The position numbers and the translations under genes are program-made. A model generated the notes under the pieces. It was not told the DNA's origin and did not search any database. It saw only the letters and a program-made list of their open reading frames with translations. A DNA stretch of 48,109 nt from Flavobacteriales bacterium. Its GTDB lineage: Bacteria; Bacteroidota; Bacteroidia; Flavobacteriales_D; Parvicellaceae. The stretch is from NCBI GenBank assembly GCA_029251405.1, contig JAQXDK010000028.1:1-48109 (forward strand), in the 5' to 3' direction. Positions 37,395 to 46,814 of this stretch are shown here, piece after piece (the first letter of the stretch is position 1; each line of letters starts with the position of its first letter).

Positions 37395-38863
37395 TACGTC
37401 CTCTTTTTGAATACCTTAAATTCATCTAAATAGATGTTCTCAGCACCTTCTTCAAAAGGCTCAGTTTTACCTTTGGGCATTTTATGAAATTTAATACTGG
37501 AAATATTATTTTTTTCAATATTAATTTTCATGGACTCGCTAGAAATAAAATTAATTTCATTCAATGAGGAATCTTTTTCATCTACGGAGTAATATATGGC
37601 TTTACCAGCCATGTCTACGTCCAAAGATTTCAATTCGTTGTTTGTAAAGAACCCTTTGATTTGGTCTCCTTTGATTTGATCATAATGAATGCTGTCTTTT
37701 TTAGTTATTATTAAAGCATCATTAATGACATCCATGTTGTAAATTTGACCATTGAATGCTTTAAACTCAACAACATCCCCTTTTATCTGATTGTTGTCCA
37801 TCCAAATTACAGGTTGGTTGATACATTTTAGCAATGAATCACTTTTATTGTAATAAATAGAGTCACAGTCCCCCTGAATGAAGTTGCCATCAATTACAGC
37901 ATTATTATAACAAATAAATATTGTTTCGTTAGAATCTAGAAAATTTAAAAATCTATCTGCGTAAATGTGTATGGTATCGTCTTTACTAAATTGAGAAAAT
38001 TCGGCATATCCCCAAACATTTATAGAGTCGTTTTTACGGTCATAAATTCCATACATTCCTTTAATAACAATCTTATTGGAGTCATCTATTATTTCTACAT
38101 TTCCTTCTGCATAGGATGTTTCTTTTATTTCATTATAGAATACTGAGTCAGCTTGAAGAACTTGGTCTTCATCTCTAATAATTACATTTTCTTTAAAAGA
38201 TGCATTTTTATTGGTGTTATCAAACCAAGCTTTTTCGCAATTTATGTGGCTATTTTCGGTTGTTATTTCCGCATTACCTATAATATCAGATGTTTTTTTT
38301 TCAGTGTAATATAATAAAGTATCACTTTTAATAGAATAGTCCTCATGGATTAGTTCCACATTTTCTTTAAAAAATATATTCTTTTTAGATACTTGGTAAA
38401 TTCCTTCTTGACTTTCTATAGTATAGCCTTTTTCAATATCTATTACTCTTGCACCATCCATATATAATATTTGATTTAATTTTTGATTATACGTAAGTTG
38501 GTTGGTTTGGAGATTTATTTTATTAGATTTTACAATTACGTTTCCATATATAAATGCTAATTCTTCATTTCCAAAATAATGAGCACTGTCTCCATAGATA
38601 TTCAAGGAGTCGTTTTCGTTTATTTCAACATTATTATAGGCTATAAAGGAGTTATTAACTCTTTCATATATTGCACTGTCGCAATGAAGCTTGGTTGTTT
38701 TATGTAGGAATTTTACATCTTGCCAAAGAATAAGTAATTTTTTACCATTAATAACTAACCCTTTGCTTTCCTTAGAAGTGAAATTTATTTTTTTGACTTG
38801 GCTGGTGACATTAAAATAAAAGACACTTAAAAAAAGATGTATTACTAAAAGAAAACTTTTCAT
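37346..38863 (-). CDS. OstA/LptA-like periplasmic LPS transport protein
   Basis: Predicted periplasmic beta-jellyroll protein that carries LPS toward LptD. After a signal peptide (about 1-21) the sequence is a long series of OstA/LptA-type strands of the form (S/A)x(T)LxYxxxxxxxxGNVxI, seen for example as ADSVFYNEIKETSYAEGNVEI. At 505 residues it is about three times longer than E. coli LptA, as usual for the OstA-like group of Bacteroidota. The stop lies inside the convergent gene and the two overlap by 49 bp, an unusually long convergent overlap for this window. It is the last gene after purA, 38 bp downstream. Confidence 0.85.
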   Translation of the reverse strand: MKSFLLVIHLFLSVFYFNVTSQVKKINFTSKESKGLVINGKKLLILWQDVKFLHKTTKLHCDSAIYERVNNSFIAYNNVEINENDSLNIYGDSAHYFGNEELAFIYGNVIVKSNKINLQTNQLTYNQKLNQILYMDGARVIDIEKGYTIESQEGIYQVSKKNIFFKENVELIHEDYSIKSDTLLYYTEKKTSDIIGNAEITTENSHINCEKAWFDNTNKNASFKENVIIRDEDQVLQADSVFYNEIKETSYAEGNVEIIDDSNKIVIKGMYGIYDRKNDSINVWGYAEFSQFSKDDTIHIYADRFLNFLDSNETIFICYNNAVIDGNFIQGDCDSIYYNKSDSLLKCINQPVIWMDNNQIKGDVVEFKAFNGQIYNMDVINDALIITKKDSIHYDQIKGDQIKGFFTNNELKSLDVDMAGKAIYYSVDEKDSSLNEINFISSESMKINIEKNNISSIKFHKMPKGKTEPFEEGAENIYLDEFKVFKKRTYQEKYLEPKVDSLKGN

Positions 38864-38901
38864 TAAATTTTAAACGATAATTATTACAACAAAGTACGTA
38901 A

Positions 38902-40164
38902 TTATCTTACAATAGTTTCTGATCTATTAGGACCAACTGAAACGATACTTATTGGAGTATTAAGTTCTTTTTCAAGAAAACTAATATAATCTGAAAGTTC
39001 CTTAGGGAAGCTTTCTTCATTACTAGTTTTGGTAATGTCAGTATTCCAACCTTTTATTTTCTTTAATACTGGTTGTGTTTTGTCTGATAATTCAAAAGGG
39101 AAATAATCTATTTTATCTCCGTTTTGTATGTAATGTGTACAAACAAATATGTCTTCAAAAGAATCAAGTACATCTGCTTTCATCATTGAGAGTTCAGTAA
39201 CACCGTTAATCATAATGGCGTATTTTAAAGCTGGTAAATCAATCCAACCACACCTTCTTTCTCTACCTGTTGTAGCTCCAAACTCATTTCCTATTTTTCT
39301 CATTTGCTCTCCCACTGTGTTGTCAAGTTCTGATGGAAATGGTCCGCTTCCAACTCTAGTGCAATAGGCTTTAAAGATACCTACTATTTTATCAATTTTA
39401 TTTGGGGCAATTCCTAACCCAGTACAAGTACCTGCTGTAATGGTATTGCTTGAAGTTACGAATGGATAGGTTCCAAAATCAATATCTAGTAATGTGCCTT
39501 GTGCTCCTTCAGCAAGAATTTTTTTACCTTCTTTAGCAGCATTATTTAAATAATGTTCACTATCAATATGATCGAATTCTTTAAGGTAATTAATGCTTTT
39601 TAAAAAATCAGTTTCCAAGGATGTTATGTCTTCAATAAGACTGGAATCTTTAAGCAGAGCAAAATGTTTTTCTTTAAGTTGATTGTATTTCTCTTTAAAT
39701 TCTTTACTGTTAATATCACCAACTCGAAGTCCATTTCTTCCAGTTTTGTCCATATATGTTGGCCCAATACCTTTAAGTGTAGATCCGATTTTATGTTTGC
39801 CTTTAGCGATTTCTGATGCTTTATCAAGCAATTTATGAGTAGGTAATATTAAATGAGCTTTTTTGGAAATTAATAGTTTTTTTCTAACGTTTACATTTAA
39901 ATTTTCTAACTGATCAATTTCTTTTTTTAAAATTACAGGATCTATTACTACGCCATTGCCAATTACATTTACAACATTATCTCTAAAAATTCCTGACGGA
40001 ATCGTATGCAAAACATGTTTAATTCCTTCAAATTCTAATGTATGACCAGCGTTTGGTCCACCTTGAAATCTTGCTATAATATCATATTGAGGTGTCAATA
40101 CATCTACAATTTTTCCTTTTCCTTCATCTCCCCATTGGAGACCTAAAAGTACATCAACTCCCAT
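38902..40164 (-). CDS. purA: Adenylosuccinate synthase
   Basis: Catalyses GTP-dependent formation of adenylosuccinate from IMP and aspartate, the committed step to AMP. The P-loop-like GDEGKGK near residues 12-18 and the catalytic aspartate at 13 are present, with the NAGHT motif (38-42), the IGPTYMDKTGRNGLR loop, and the TTGRERRCGW segment near the end. The length, 420 residues, is standard. It follows the STAS gene by one base and precedes ostA. Confidence 0.97.
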   Translation of the reverse strand: MGVDVLLGLQWGDEGKGKIVDVLTPQYDIIARFQGGPNAGHTLEFEGIKHVLHTIPSGIFRDNVVNVIGNGVVIDPVILKKEIDQLENLNVNVRKKLLISKKAHLILPTHKLLDKASEIAKGKHKIGSTLKGIGPTYMDKTGRNGLRVGDINSKEFKEKYNQLKEKHFALLKDSSLIEDITSLETDFLKSINYLKEFDHIDSEHYLNNAAKEGKKILAEGAQGTLLDIDFGTYPFVTSSNTITAGTCTGLGIAPNKIDKIVGIFKAYCTRVGSGPFPSELDNTVGEQMRKIGNEFGATTGRERRCGWIDLPALKYAIMINGVTELSMMKADVLDSFEDIFVCTHYIQNGDKIDYFPFELSDKTQPVLKKIKGWNTDITKTSNEESFPKELSDYISFLEKELNTPISIVSVGPNRSETIVR

Positions 40165-40165
40165 A

Positions 40166-40510
40166 TTAGTTTTTATTTAAAAAATCATTTAGATTTTTTA
40201 TTTCATTTTGAACGTTAAAAATAGTATTTAATTTGGTAGTAATTAATAGTTTATTAATTAATGAGTTGGCATTGCAAAGAAAAGTATCACCACCAATATT
40301 TCTTGAATATGTTAATATTTTTAAAAAATTATTGAACCCTGAACTATTTATGTAATTCAATGATGATAAATCAATTACAACGTTTGGAAAACTAGAATTT
40401 AATTCTGAGACAATACGATTGCTAATTTCCAGACCATCTTCTTCACTTATTAATTTACCTTCAATTTCCACCCAAATGTGGCTTGACTTTTTTTCGATAG
40501 CTGTGATCAT
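40166..40510 (-). CDS. Stand-alone STAS domain protein (anti-sigma-factor-antagonist-like)
   Basis: A 114-residue single STAS domain. The DLSSLNYINSSGFNNFL segment (47-63) matches the phosphorylatable site of SpoIIAA-type antagonists, with Ser56 and Ser57 before Gly58. Such proteins switch partners with a serine kinase/anti-sigma factor and are reset by a SpoIIE-type phosphatase. No kinase or sigma gene is adjacent; it is embedded between fur and purA. A SpoIIE-type phosphatase is at 439-2013, far away, so any link is speculative. It starts 3 bp after fur stops. Confidence 0.8.
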   Translation of the reverse strand: MITAIEKKSSHIWVEIEGKLISEEDGLEISNRIVSELNSSFPNVVIDLSSLNYINSSGFNNFLKILTYSRNIGGDTFLCNANSLINKLLITTKLNTIFNVQNEIKNLNDFLNKN

Positions 40511-40513
40511 TAG

Positions 40514-40960
40514 TTAGGAATTCTTTTTTCCGTAAAAATATAATTTATGATCACTGATGCTCACGTCATATATTTCTTCGATAGTTTTTCTAATATTTTG
40601 AATTCTAGGATCACAAAACTCAATCACTTCTCCATTATTTAAAATAAGGTGATCGTGTTGTTTGAATTCAAAAGATTTTTCAAAATGAGAACTGTTTTGG
40701 CCAAATTGATGTTTTTTAATCAAATCACAATCCATAAGTAATTCTATAGTATTATATAAAGTAGCCCTACTAACACGATAATTTTTATTTTTCATGTTTT
40801 TATAGAGCTCTTCGATATCAAAGTGTCCATCGATACCATATATTTCTGCTAAAATGGCAAATCTTTCAGGAGTTTTTCTATGGCCTTTTTCGCTTAAGTA
40901 GTCTGAAAATACCAACCTGACTCTTTCTTGTATATTAGATATATGTTCCAATATTATCAA
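40514..40960 (-). CDS. Fur-family metal-responsive regulator
   Basis: A 148-residue DNA-binding repressor of the Fur/PerR/Zur family. The winged helix is at about 10-85 ([25 protein letters not shown]) and the dimer/metal domain follows. Metal ligands His92, His102 and His104 (HDH), Cys116 and His138 are present. The CxxC pairs of the structural zinc site of E. coli Fur are not seen, so this is a structural-zinc-free form, as in many Bacteroidota. The metal it senses is unknown. It lies 36 bp after the relA/spoT gene. Confidence 0.92.
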   Translation of the reverse strand: MIILEHISNIQERVRLVFSDYLSEKGHRKTPERFAILAEIYGIDGHFDIEELYKNMKNKNYRVSRATLYNTIELLMDCDLIKKHQFGQNSSHFEKSFEFKQHDHLILNNGEVIEFCDPRIQNIRKTIEEIYDVSISDHKLYFYGKKNS

Positions 40961-40996
40961 TTTTAATCATTGTAAAAATAGTACATTACTTGAATA

Positions 40997-43228
40997 TTAT
41001 TCTATTCTAACTACTTTTTCAATTCCATTAATATTCTTTAGCTTATTTATTAATTTTTCTAAATGACTTTTATCAAATACGTACAGCATAATTTGCCCCT
41101 CAAAAACACCATCATTAGTGTCAAAATTTAGAGATTTCATGTTTATTTCTTCCTCCTCTGAAATAATTTTAGTAAGCTCTTTTACTACACCAACTATATC
41201 AATTCCTGTAAATTCGAGTCCCGTTATAAAAGCATTTACTTTTTTACTTTTCCATTTTGCTGAAAGTATTCTATATGCATAATTGGCTCTTAACTGTTTT
41301 GCATTTGGACAATTATTTCTATGAATTTTTATCCCATCATTTATGGTGATAAAGCCAAAAACTGCATCGCCTGGCAATGGATTGCAACAAGGAGCTAATT
41401 GATAGTCTAAATTAGGATCGGCACCGTCTCCTATATAAATACTATCGTCATCTTTTTTAACTTTTTTAACTAGATTTTCAAAAGTGCTTTTAATACTTTT
41501 GGTTAAGGATTTACTTAGTATAAGTTCCTTCCCTTTAAGTTCAATTTCTTTTATTCTACCAAGATTAATATTTCCATTGGCAATTTGATAATAGAATTCT
41601 AAGTGTTCATCGAAATTAAAATGCTTTAACAGTGTTTTAATATTAGTTTCTGAGAAATCTATTTTTAAATTCCTTAATTTTCTTTCTAATATTTCTTTGC
41701 CACTAGCAGATATTTCCTTGTGCTCTTCTTTTATACTTTGCTTAATTTTATACTTTGCTTTCGACGTTATTACGAACTCTAACCAAGCCTCTTTGGGGAC
41801 TTGTTTGTCTGATGTAAGAATTTCAATTTGGTCTCCACTTCGAAGAGTTTTGCTTAAAGGAACTAGCTTACTATTTACTTTTGCCCCAATACATTTTGCT
41901 CCTACATCAGAGTGAATTGAAAATGCAAAGTCTAGTGCAGTTGCTTTCATAGGTAAGTTAAATAGATCTCCTTTTGGAGTGAATACGTAGATGTCGTCAC
42001 TGTAAAGATTGTTTTTGAAATCATCTAGAAATTCTGTTGTATTCTTACTTTTATTTTCCATGATTTCTCTAACGTCTGAAATCCATTTATCTAGTCGAGT
42101 ATCATTTTGAAATTTTTCTTTATATTTCCAATGTGCAGCAAGTCCTTTTTCAGCAATATGGTCCATTCTTTTACTTCTGATTTGAACTTCTACCCATTTT
42201 CCAGTTGGACTCATCACCGTAGTGTGTAACGACTCATAGCCATTTTGTTTTGGATATGAAATCCAATCTCTCAATCTTTTAGGGTTAGGAATATAGAAAT
42301 CTGTGACGATACTGTACACTTTCCAGCAATCTGCTTTTTCATCTTTAGAATCCAAGATAATCCTTAAAGCAAATACATCAAATATTTCCTCGAAATCAAC
42401 GCCTTTTTCTTGAGTTTTTCTATAGATGGATGGTATACCCTTAGTCCGTGCTTTGAGTTGGTATTTAAAACCTTGTGCTTCTAATTCTTTTTTAATGGGG
42501 AAGGAAAATTTTTGAATAAATCGCTCTCTTACAGCTTTAGTTTTTTCGAGTTTACTAGTAATTGAGTTGTACTCACTGGAATTTGTAAATTTAAATGCCA
42601 GATCCTCTAACTCTGTTTTTATAGAAAAAAAACCTAGTCTGTGAGCAAGAGGAGCATATAAATAAGAAGTTTCTGAAGCAATTTTGAGCTTCTTTGTCTC
42701 TTTCATAGAGTCCAAAGTTCGCATGTTATGAAGCCTATCAGCAAGCTTTATAAGGATAACTCGTACGTCATCCGGTATGGTAAGAAACATTTTTTTAAAA
42801 TTCTCTGCTTGTGAGGAGCTTGTGAAATCAAACTCTCCTGATATTTTAGTTAAGCCGTCAATGATGGATTTTATTTTACCACCAAACATTTTTTCAATAT
42901 CGTCAAGAGTAATGGAGGTGTCTTCAACAGTGTCGTGGAGTAAAGCACAAACAATAGAAGTAGTTCCCAGTCCAATTTCATCCCCACAAATTCTAGCAAC
43001 TGCTAACGGATGAAATATATAAGGTTCACCAGATTTTCTTCTTACATCTCTATGGGCGTTTACTGCTAGGTTGAAGGCTTTTCTAATTATTTTGGTTTCC
43101 TCTTTAGATCTTCTGGATTTTATGGATCGAAGTACACCTCTGTAGGCATTCAAAATCATTTTATTTTCTAAAACCTCATCCACTTGAATTTTATTTTGCT
43201 GGTAGAACTTTCGAAACAAGCTCACCAA
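40997..43228 (-). CDS. RelA/SpoT bifunctional (p)ppGpp synthetase/hydrolase
   Basis: Long alarmone enzyme that makes and degrades (p)ppGpp. The HD hydrolase domain (about 50-190) is intact with His73, His98-Asp99 and Glu102-Asp103. The synthetase domain (about 240-360) has KGIPSIYRK, RIILDSK, the GYESLH motif and EVQIRS. A TGS domain (about 410-470, DDIYVFTPKGDLFNLP), a zinc-type CCNPLPGD segment and a C-terminal ACT domain complete the protein (743 residues). The ATG at 43228 overlaps fahA by 38 bp; the conserved part only begins around residue 24, and GTG at 43183 is an attractive alternative start (VDEVLENK). The fur gene follows. Confidence 0.95.
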   Translation of the reverse strand: MVSLFRKFYQQNKIQVDEVLENKMILNAYRGVLRSIKSRRSKEETKIIRKAFNLAVNAHRDVRRKSGEPYIFHPLAVARICGDEIGLGTTSIVCALLHDTVEDTSITLDDIEKMFGGKIKSIIDGLTKISGEFDFTSSSQAENFKKMFLTIPDDVRVILIKLADRLHNMRTLDSMKETKKLKIASETSYLYAPLAHRLGFFSIKTELEDLAFKFTNSSEYNSITSKLEKTKAVRERFIQKFSFPIKKELEAQGFKYQLKARTKGIPSIYRKTQEKGVDFEEIFDVFALRIILDSKDEKADCWKVYSIVTDFYIPNPKRLRDWISYPKQNGYESLHTTVMSPTGKWVEVQIRSKRMDHIAEKGLAAHWKYKEKFQNDTRLDKWISDVREIMENKSKNTTEFLDDFKNNLYSDDIYVFTPKGDLFNLPMKATALDFAFSIHSDVGAKCIGAKVNSKLVPLSKTLRSGDQIEILTSDKQVPKEAWLEFVITSKAKYKIKQSIKEEHKEISASGKEILERKLRNLKIDFSETNIKTLLKHFNFDEHLEFYYQIANGNINLGRIKEIELKGKELILSKSLTKSIKSTFENLVKKVKKDDDSIYIGDGADPNLDYQLAPCCNPLPGDAVFGFITINDGIKIHRNNCPNAKQLRANYAYRILSAKWKSKKVNAFITGLEFTGIDIVGVVKELTKIISEEEEINMKSLNFDTNDGVFEGQIMLYVFDKSHLEKLINKLKNINGIEKVVRIE

Positions 43229-44474
43229 AACCTACTTTGTAACTACCATTTGTTGCAGCTCCTCTAAATATAACGGTATCACCGTCATTGATAAATTTTC
43301 TTTCACTACCGTCAGGCATTGAGACTGGTTGTGTTCCTCTCCAACTAATTTCTAACATGGATCCAAAAGAACCTTTTTGAGGACCTGAAATTGTTCCAGA
43401 GGCCAATAAATCTCCACAATTAATATTACATCCATTTACTGAGTGATGAGCCAATTGTTGATTCATGTTCCAATACATGTGCTTGTAGTTACTTTCAGTC
43501 ACTACTTTTTCTTCTCCATTAGGTATTTTTATAGAAACACTGAGGTCTATATTTAAATGCTTGTCATTTTTATATTCTAAGTAGGGAAGTACTTTAGGAT
43601 TTTGAACAGGACCTGAAGTTCTAAAAGGTTCCAAAGCGTCTAGAGTTACAATCCAGCAGGACATTGAACTTGCAAAATTTTTAGCAAGAAACGGTCCTAA
43701 AGGGACATATTCCCATTTTTGAATGTCTCTTGCTGACCAATCGTTAAAAAGACACATTCCAAATATAAAATCATCGGCTTCTTCTGTAAATATTTGTTCT
43801 CCTAATGGCTTGCCTTCAAAGGTGATAAACCCCATTTCCAGTTCGAAATCTAATAATTTAGAAGCTCCAAATATTGGGTTCTCTGATTCATCTTGTTTTT
43901 GTTGTCCTTTGGGTCTAATAACATCTTCTCCAGATGGGATTATGGATGAGGAACGGCCGTGATATGCAACTGGAATATGCTTCCAGTTAGGTAGCAAGGC
44001 ATTATTAGGATCTCTGAACATACTACCTACATTAAATGCATGTTGTTCACTGGAATAAAAGTCGGTATAGTCACCAATTTTGATTGGTAAATGCATTGTT
44101 GCGCTCGATTGAAGGTCAAGTACTAATTTTAGGTGCTTTTTATCTTTATATAGCTCATCATTACTGATGTTTAAAAGTTCCGATATTCTGTTTCTTAATT
44201 CTCTAATTTCGATTTTCCCATGACCCATCATTCTATTTAGAAATTCGTTGTTAAAACAATGTTCACAAAAGCTTAAAGAACTCAAATATCCAAGTTCGTA
44301 AAGATTTGCCAAATCAAGAATCTGATTTCCAATAGCAACACCCACTCGTTTAGATTTTGTTTTGGTAGAAAAAACTCCAAATGGTAGATTTTGAATAGGG
44401 AAATCACTGTTTTCGGAGACTTCTACCCAAGATTTTAAGCTGGGGATATTTGCTGATAATTTTTCTTTTACCAT
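43191..44474 (-). CDS. fahA: Fumarylacetoacetase
   Basis: Last enzyme of tyrosine/homogentisate degradation, cleaving fumarylacetoacetate to fumarate and acetoacetate. Metal and catalytic residues fit the mammalian enzyme with a constant +12 offset: Asp138, His145, Glu211, Glu213, Asp245 and Lys265. At 427 residues it is full length with the N-terminal SH3-like domain. The rest of the tyrosine pathway (hmgA, hpd) is not in the window. It overlaps glyA by 7 bp and relA/spoT by 38 bp. Confidence 0.96.
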   Translation of the reverse strand: MVKEKLSANIPSLKSWVEVSENSDFPIQNLPFGVFSTKTKSKRVGVAIGNQILDLANLYELGYLSSLSFCEHCFNNEFLNRMMGHGKIEIRELRNRISELLNISNDELYKDKKHLKLVLDLQSSATMHLPIKIGDYTDFYSSEQHAFNVGSMFRDPNNALLPNWKHIPVAYHGRSSSIIPSGEDVIRPKGQQKQDESENPIFGASKLLDFELEMGFITFEGKPLGEQIFTEEADDFIFGMCLFNDWSARDIQKWEYVPLGPFLAKNFASSMSCWIVTLDALEPFRTSGPVQNPKVLPYLEYKNDKHLNIDLSVSIKIPNGEEKVVTESNYKHMYWNMNQQLAHHSVNGCNINCGDLLASGTISGPQKGSFGSMLEISWRGTQPVSMPDGSERKFINDGDTVIFRGAATNGSYKVGFGELVSKVLPAK

Positions 44475-45742
44475 TTAAAAAGTGGTTTAGATGACATTAA
44501 TTCGTTTACTTGATTCTTGATTGCTAATAACTGGGTTTCATTTTGATGGTTTTTAATACTTGAATCAATTAAGTTAGCAATAATTTTAATTTCTTCTTTT
44601 GCGACTCCTCTAGTAGTAATAGCAGCTGTCCCAATTCTTATACCACTGGTGATAAATGGAGATTGCGTATCAAAAGGAACCATATTTTTGTTTACGGTGA
44701 TGTCGGCCAGCCCTAAAGAATTTTCAGCATCTTTTCCATTTACATCTTTATTTCTCAAGTCAATTAAAAGACAGTGATTGTCAGTGCCGTTAGAAATTAT
44801 TTTATATCCTAAATTCATCAATTCTTCAGACATAACTTGAGCATTTTCAACAACCTTTTTAATATAACTTCCGTATTCATTTTGTTGAGCTTCTCTAAAA
44901 GCAACAGCTTTAGCAGCTATAATATGTTCTAATGGCCCACCTTGAGTACCTGGAAATACAGCAGAGTCTATTAAAGTAGATAATTTTTTAAGTTTTCCAG
45001 ATTTAAATTTGAATCCCCAAGGATTTTCAATGTCGTTACCAATCATTATTACTCCTCCTCTAGGCCCTCTTAATGTTTTATGGGTAGTAGTTGTTACTAC
45101 ATGACAATACGGAAGAGGATCATTTAATATTTTGCCAGCTATTAATCCTGATGGATGAGATATATCTGCTAAAAGTAGTGCTCCAATTTCATCTGCTATT
45201 GAACGTAATGTTTTGTAATCCCAATCTCTTGAATAGGCAGATGCACCACAAATGATCATTTTTGGTTTTATCTTTTTTGCCTTATCTCTTACTTTGTTGT
45301 AATCAATGGTTCCAGTTGCTTCTTCAACACCATAGAAATGTGCATTATACAATTTACCTGAAAAATTTACTGGAGATCCGTGAGTTAAATGTCCACCGTG
45401 AGACAAATCAAAACCAAGTATATCATCTCCTGGATTTAAGCAGGCTAAAAATACTGCTGCGTTAGCTTGTGAACCAGAGTGAGGCTGAACGTTTGCCCAA
45501 GAGGCGCCGAATAAACTTTTCAAACGGTCAATAGCAATTTGTTCTATTTGGTCAACAACCTGACAACCACCATAATATCTTTTATTTGGTAGTCCCTCCG
45601 CATACTTATTGGTTAAAATAGAGCCACTCGCGCTCATGACCGATTCACTGGCATAGTTTTCGGAAGCAATTAATTCAATTCCTTCGGTTTGTCTTGTTAA
45701 CTCTTCTTTAATTAGAGATTCAATTTGGGGGTCTTTTAACAT
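44468..45742 (-). CDS. glyA: Serine hydroxymethyltransferase
   Basis: PLP enzyme interconverting serine and glycine with tetrahydrofolate, the main source of one-carbon units. The PLP lysine is Lys222 in [14 protein letters not shown], with HPSG near residues 196-199 and the HGSPVNFSG loop near 121-129. The length, 424 residues, is standard. It heads the minus-strand run glyA-fahA-relA/spoT-fur-STAS-purA. A TAACTTTG -7 box lies 16 bp upstream of the ATG. Confidence 0.97.
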   Translation of the reverse strand: MLKDPQIESLIKEELTRQTEGIELIASENYASESVMSASGSILTNKYAEGLPNKRYYGGCQVVDQIEQIAIDRLKSLFGASWANVQPHSGSQANAAVFLACLNPGDDILGFDLSHGGHLTHGSPVNFSGKLYNAHFYGVEEATGTIDYNKVRDKAKKIKPKMIICGASAYSRDWDYKTLRSIADEIGALLLADISHPSGLIAGKILNDPLPYCHVVTTTTHKTLRGPRGGVIMIGNDIENPWGFKFKSGKLKKLSTLIDSAVFPGTQGGPLEHIIAAKAVAFREAQQNEYGSYIKKVVENAQVMSEELMNLGYKIISNGTDNHCLLIDLRNKDVNGKDAENSLGLADITVNKNMVPFDTQSPFITSGIRIGTAAITTRGVAKEEIKIIANLIDSSIKNHQNETQLLAIKNQVNELMSSKPLFKW

Positions 45743-45758
45743 CTAGAAAATTTTAGGG

Positions 45759-45766
45759 CAAAGTTA
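45759..45766 (-). promoter_or_regulatory. Candidate -7 box for glyA
   Basis: Read on the minus strand, TAACTTTG matches TAnnTTTG exactly and sits 16 bases before the glyA ATG at 45742. No TTG -33 element at the usual spacing was seen. It also lies before the end of the exosortase-associated gene, so it would separate that locus from glyA. Confidence 0.45.
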
Positions 45767-45769
45767 GAA

Positions 45770-46270
45770 TTATAGTGAAATTTTTGTTCTATTGTAAGCG
45801 AAAAATACTAACAAAAATGACATTGGATATAATGAAGATTGAACAAAATGGCTTAACTCTAAAGAAATAAAATAAAAATTCATTTGGTTCTCTAAGTTCA
45901 ATAATTTTCCTGCAATAAAAATTAAAAAAGAAATCAATAAAATTGAAAAACCACCAATTGAAAATAATTTTATAAAAACATCATGATTTTTCTTTTTAAA
46001 TGTCCACGTAGACAAAATATATCCAATCACAAAGTATAATAAGGCAAAAGAAATTGATAAAATCCATTTGCAAACTTTTAGATTCTGAACACTCATGTTT
46101 TTTATAATCATATAAATGCTCGAATCTGTATAGTTAAATGGAACCAGATGGTCAATTTTGCTTAAAAGAAAATCAATTTGAAGATTGATGTTTATGAAAA
46201 TATAATCTCTTAAAAATTCTAAGTATAAGGTAAAAAAAATTAGGACTAGATATTTAATTTTTTGCTTCAT
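45770..46270 (-). CDS. Exosortase F system-associated membrane protein
   Basis: A 166-residue protein with about four membrane helices (about 7-18, 69-89, 101-121, 136-158). It resembles the small protein that accompanies exosortase XrtF in Flavobacteriia, seen in its LEFLRDYIF-type start and size. I base this mainly on the position and topology. Its function is unknown; it may help the sorting enzyme or handle the cleaved tail. The start overlaps the XrtF 3' end by 17 bp, indicating translational coupling. Confidence 0.75.
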   Translation of the reverse strand: MKQKIKYLVLIFFTLYLEFLRDYIFININLQIDFLLSKIDHLVPFNYTDSSIYMIIKNMSVQNLKVCKWILSISFALLYFVIGYILSTWTFKKKNHDVFIKLFSIGGFSILLISFLIFIAGKLLNLENQMNFYFISLELSHFVQSSLYPMSFLLVFFAYNRTKISL

Positions 46271-46814
46271 TTATATTAGAAAATTTCTTAATCCACCAAA
46301 ACCACAAACCAAGCATAGAGAAATACACAACAATTTGAAATGTAATATTATGATTAAACTCTAAAATGAAAGGATTAACTGCAGAAATATATGTAAGTAA
46401 AGCTACTCTTATTACATTTATTATATGTAAAAAAAATATACCGGTTGGAATAAACCACATCTTATTTATAATTCTTCCTTTAAACGCAATTATAAAAATG
46501 CTAAACAACCCAAAAACCTTAATTCCATTGCAGGGCTCACCAATCCAAACTCCATGATTGTAAGGGTAGTCTAATATTTTTGTTATAATCATATCTCCTT
46601 GAATTTCTGTAGATGTTTCAAAATTAAATAAAGAGAGTAGAAAGTTTGACTGATGACTTAACAATTCTGAAAAGGTTGTTAACATGTCAATTTTAAAATT
46701 TAAAAAGTCATCAAGTTTATATAGATAGTGGTAGAAAAAAAACCAAAATGTTATGAGCGGAATAAAAGTGATTAAGAATTTAAATTCAGGTTTTTTTAAA
46801 TCTAAGAAAAACAA
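46254..46814 (-). CDS. xrtF: Exosortase XrtF
   Basis: Integral membrane transpeptidase-like protein (186 residues) expected to cleave a C-terminal sorting signal of exported proteins and attach them to an unknown envelope acceptor. The exosortase catalytic triad is visible: Cys95 in IGEPCNGIKV, Arg136 in INVIRVALL and His155 in EFNHNITF. Five or so membrane helices surround these. The start is TTG at 46814, directly after the stop codon of the upstream PID-CTERM-like gene and in the same reading frame; no ATG or GTG before residue 43 would keep the first helix. A single stop codon therefore separates the candidate substrate from its enzyme. Confidence 0.86.
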   Translation of the reverse strand: MFFLDLKKPEFKFLITFIPLITFWFFFYHYLYKLDDFLNFKIDMLTTFSELLSHQSNFLLSLFNFETSTEIQGDMIITKILDYPYNHGVWIGEPCNGIKVFGLFSIFIIAFKGRIINKMWFIPTGIFFLHIINVIRVALLTYISAVNPFILEFNHNITFQIVVYFSMLGLWFWWIKKFSNINEAKN

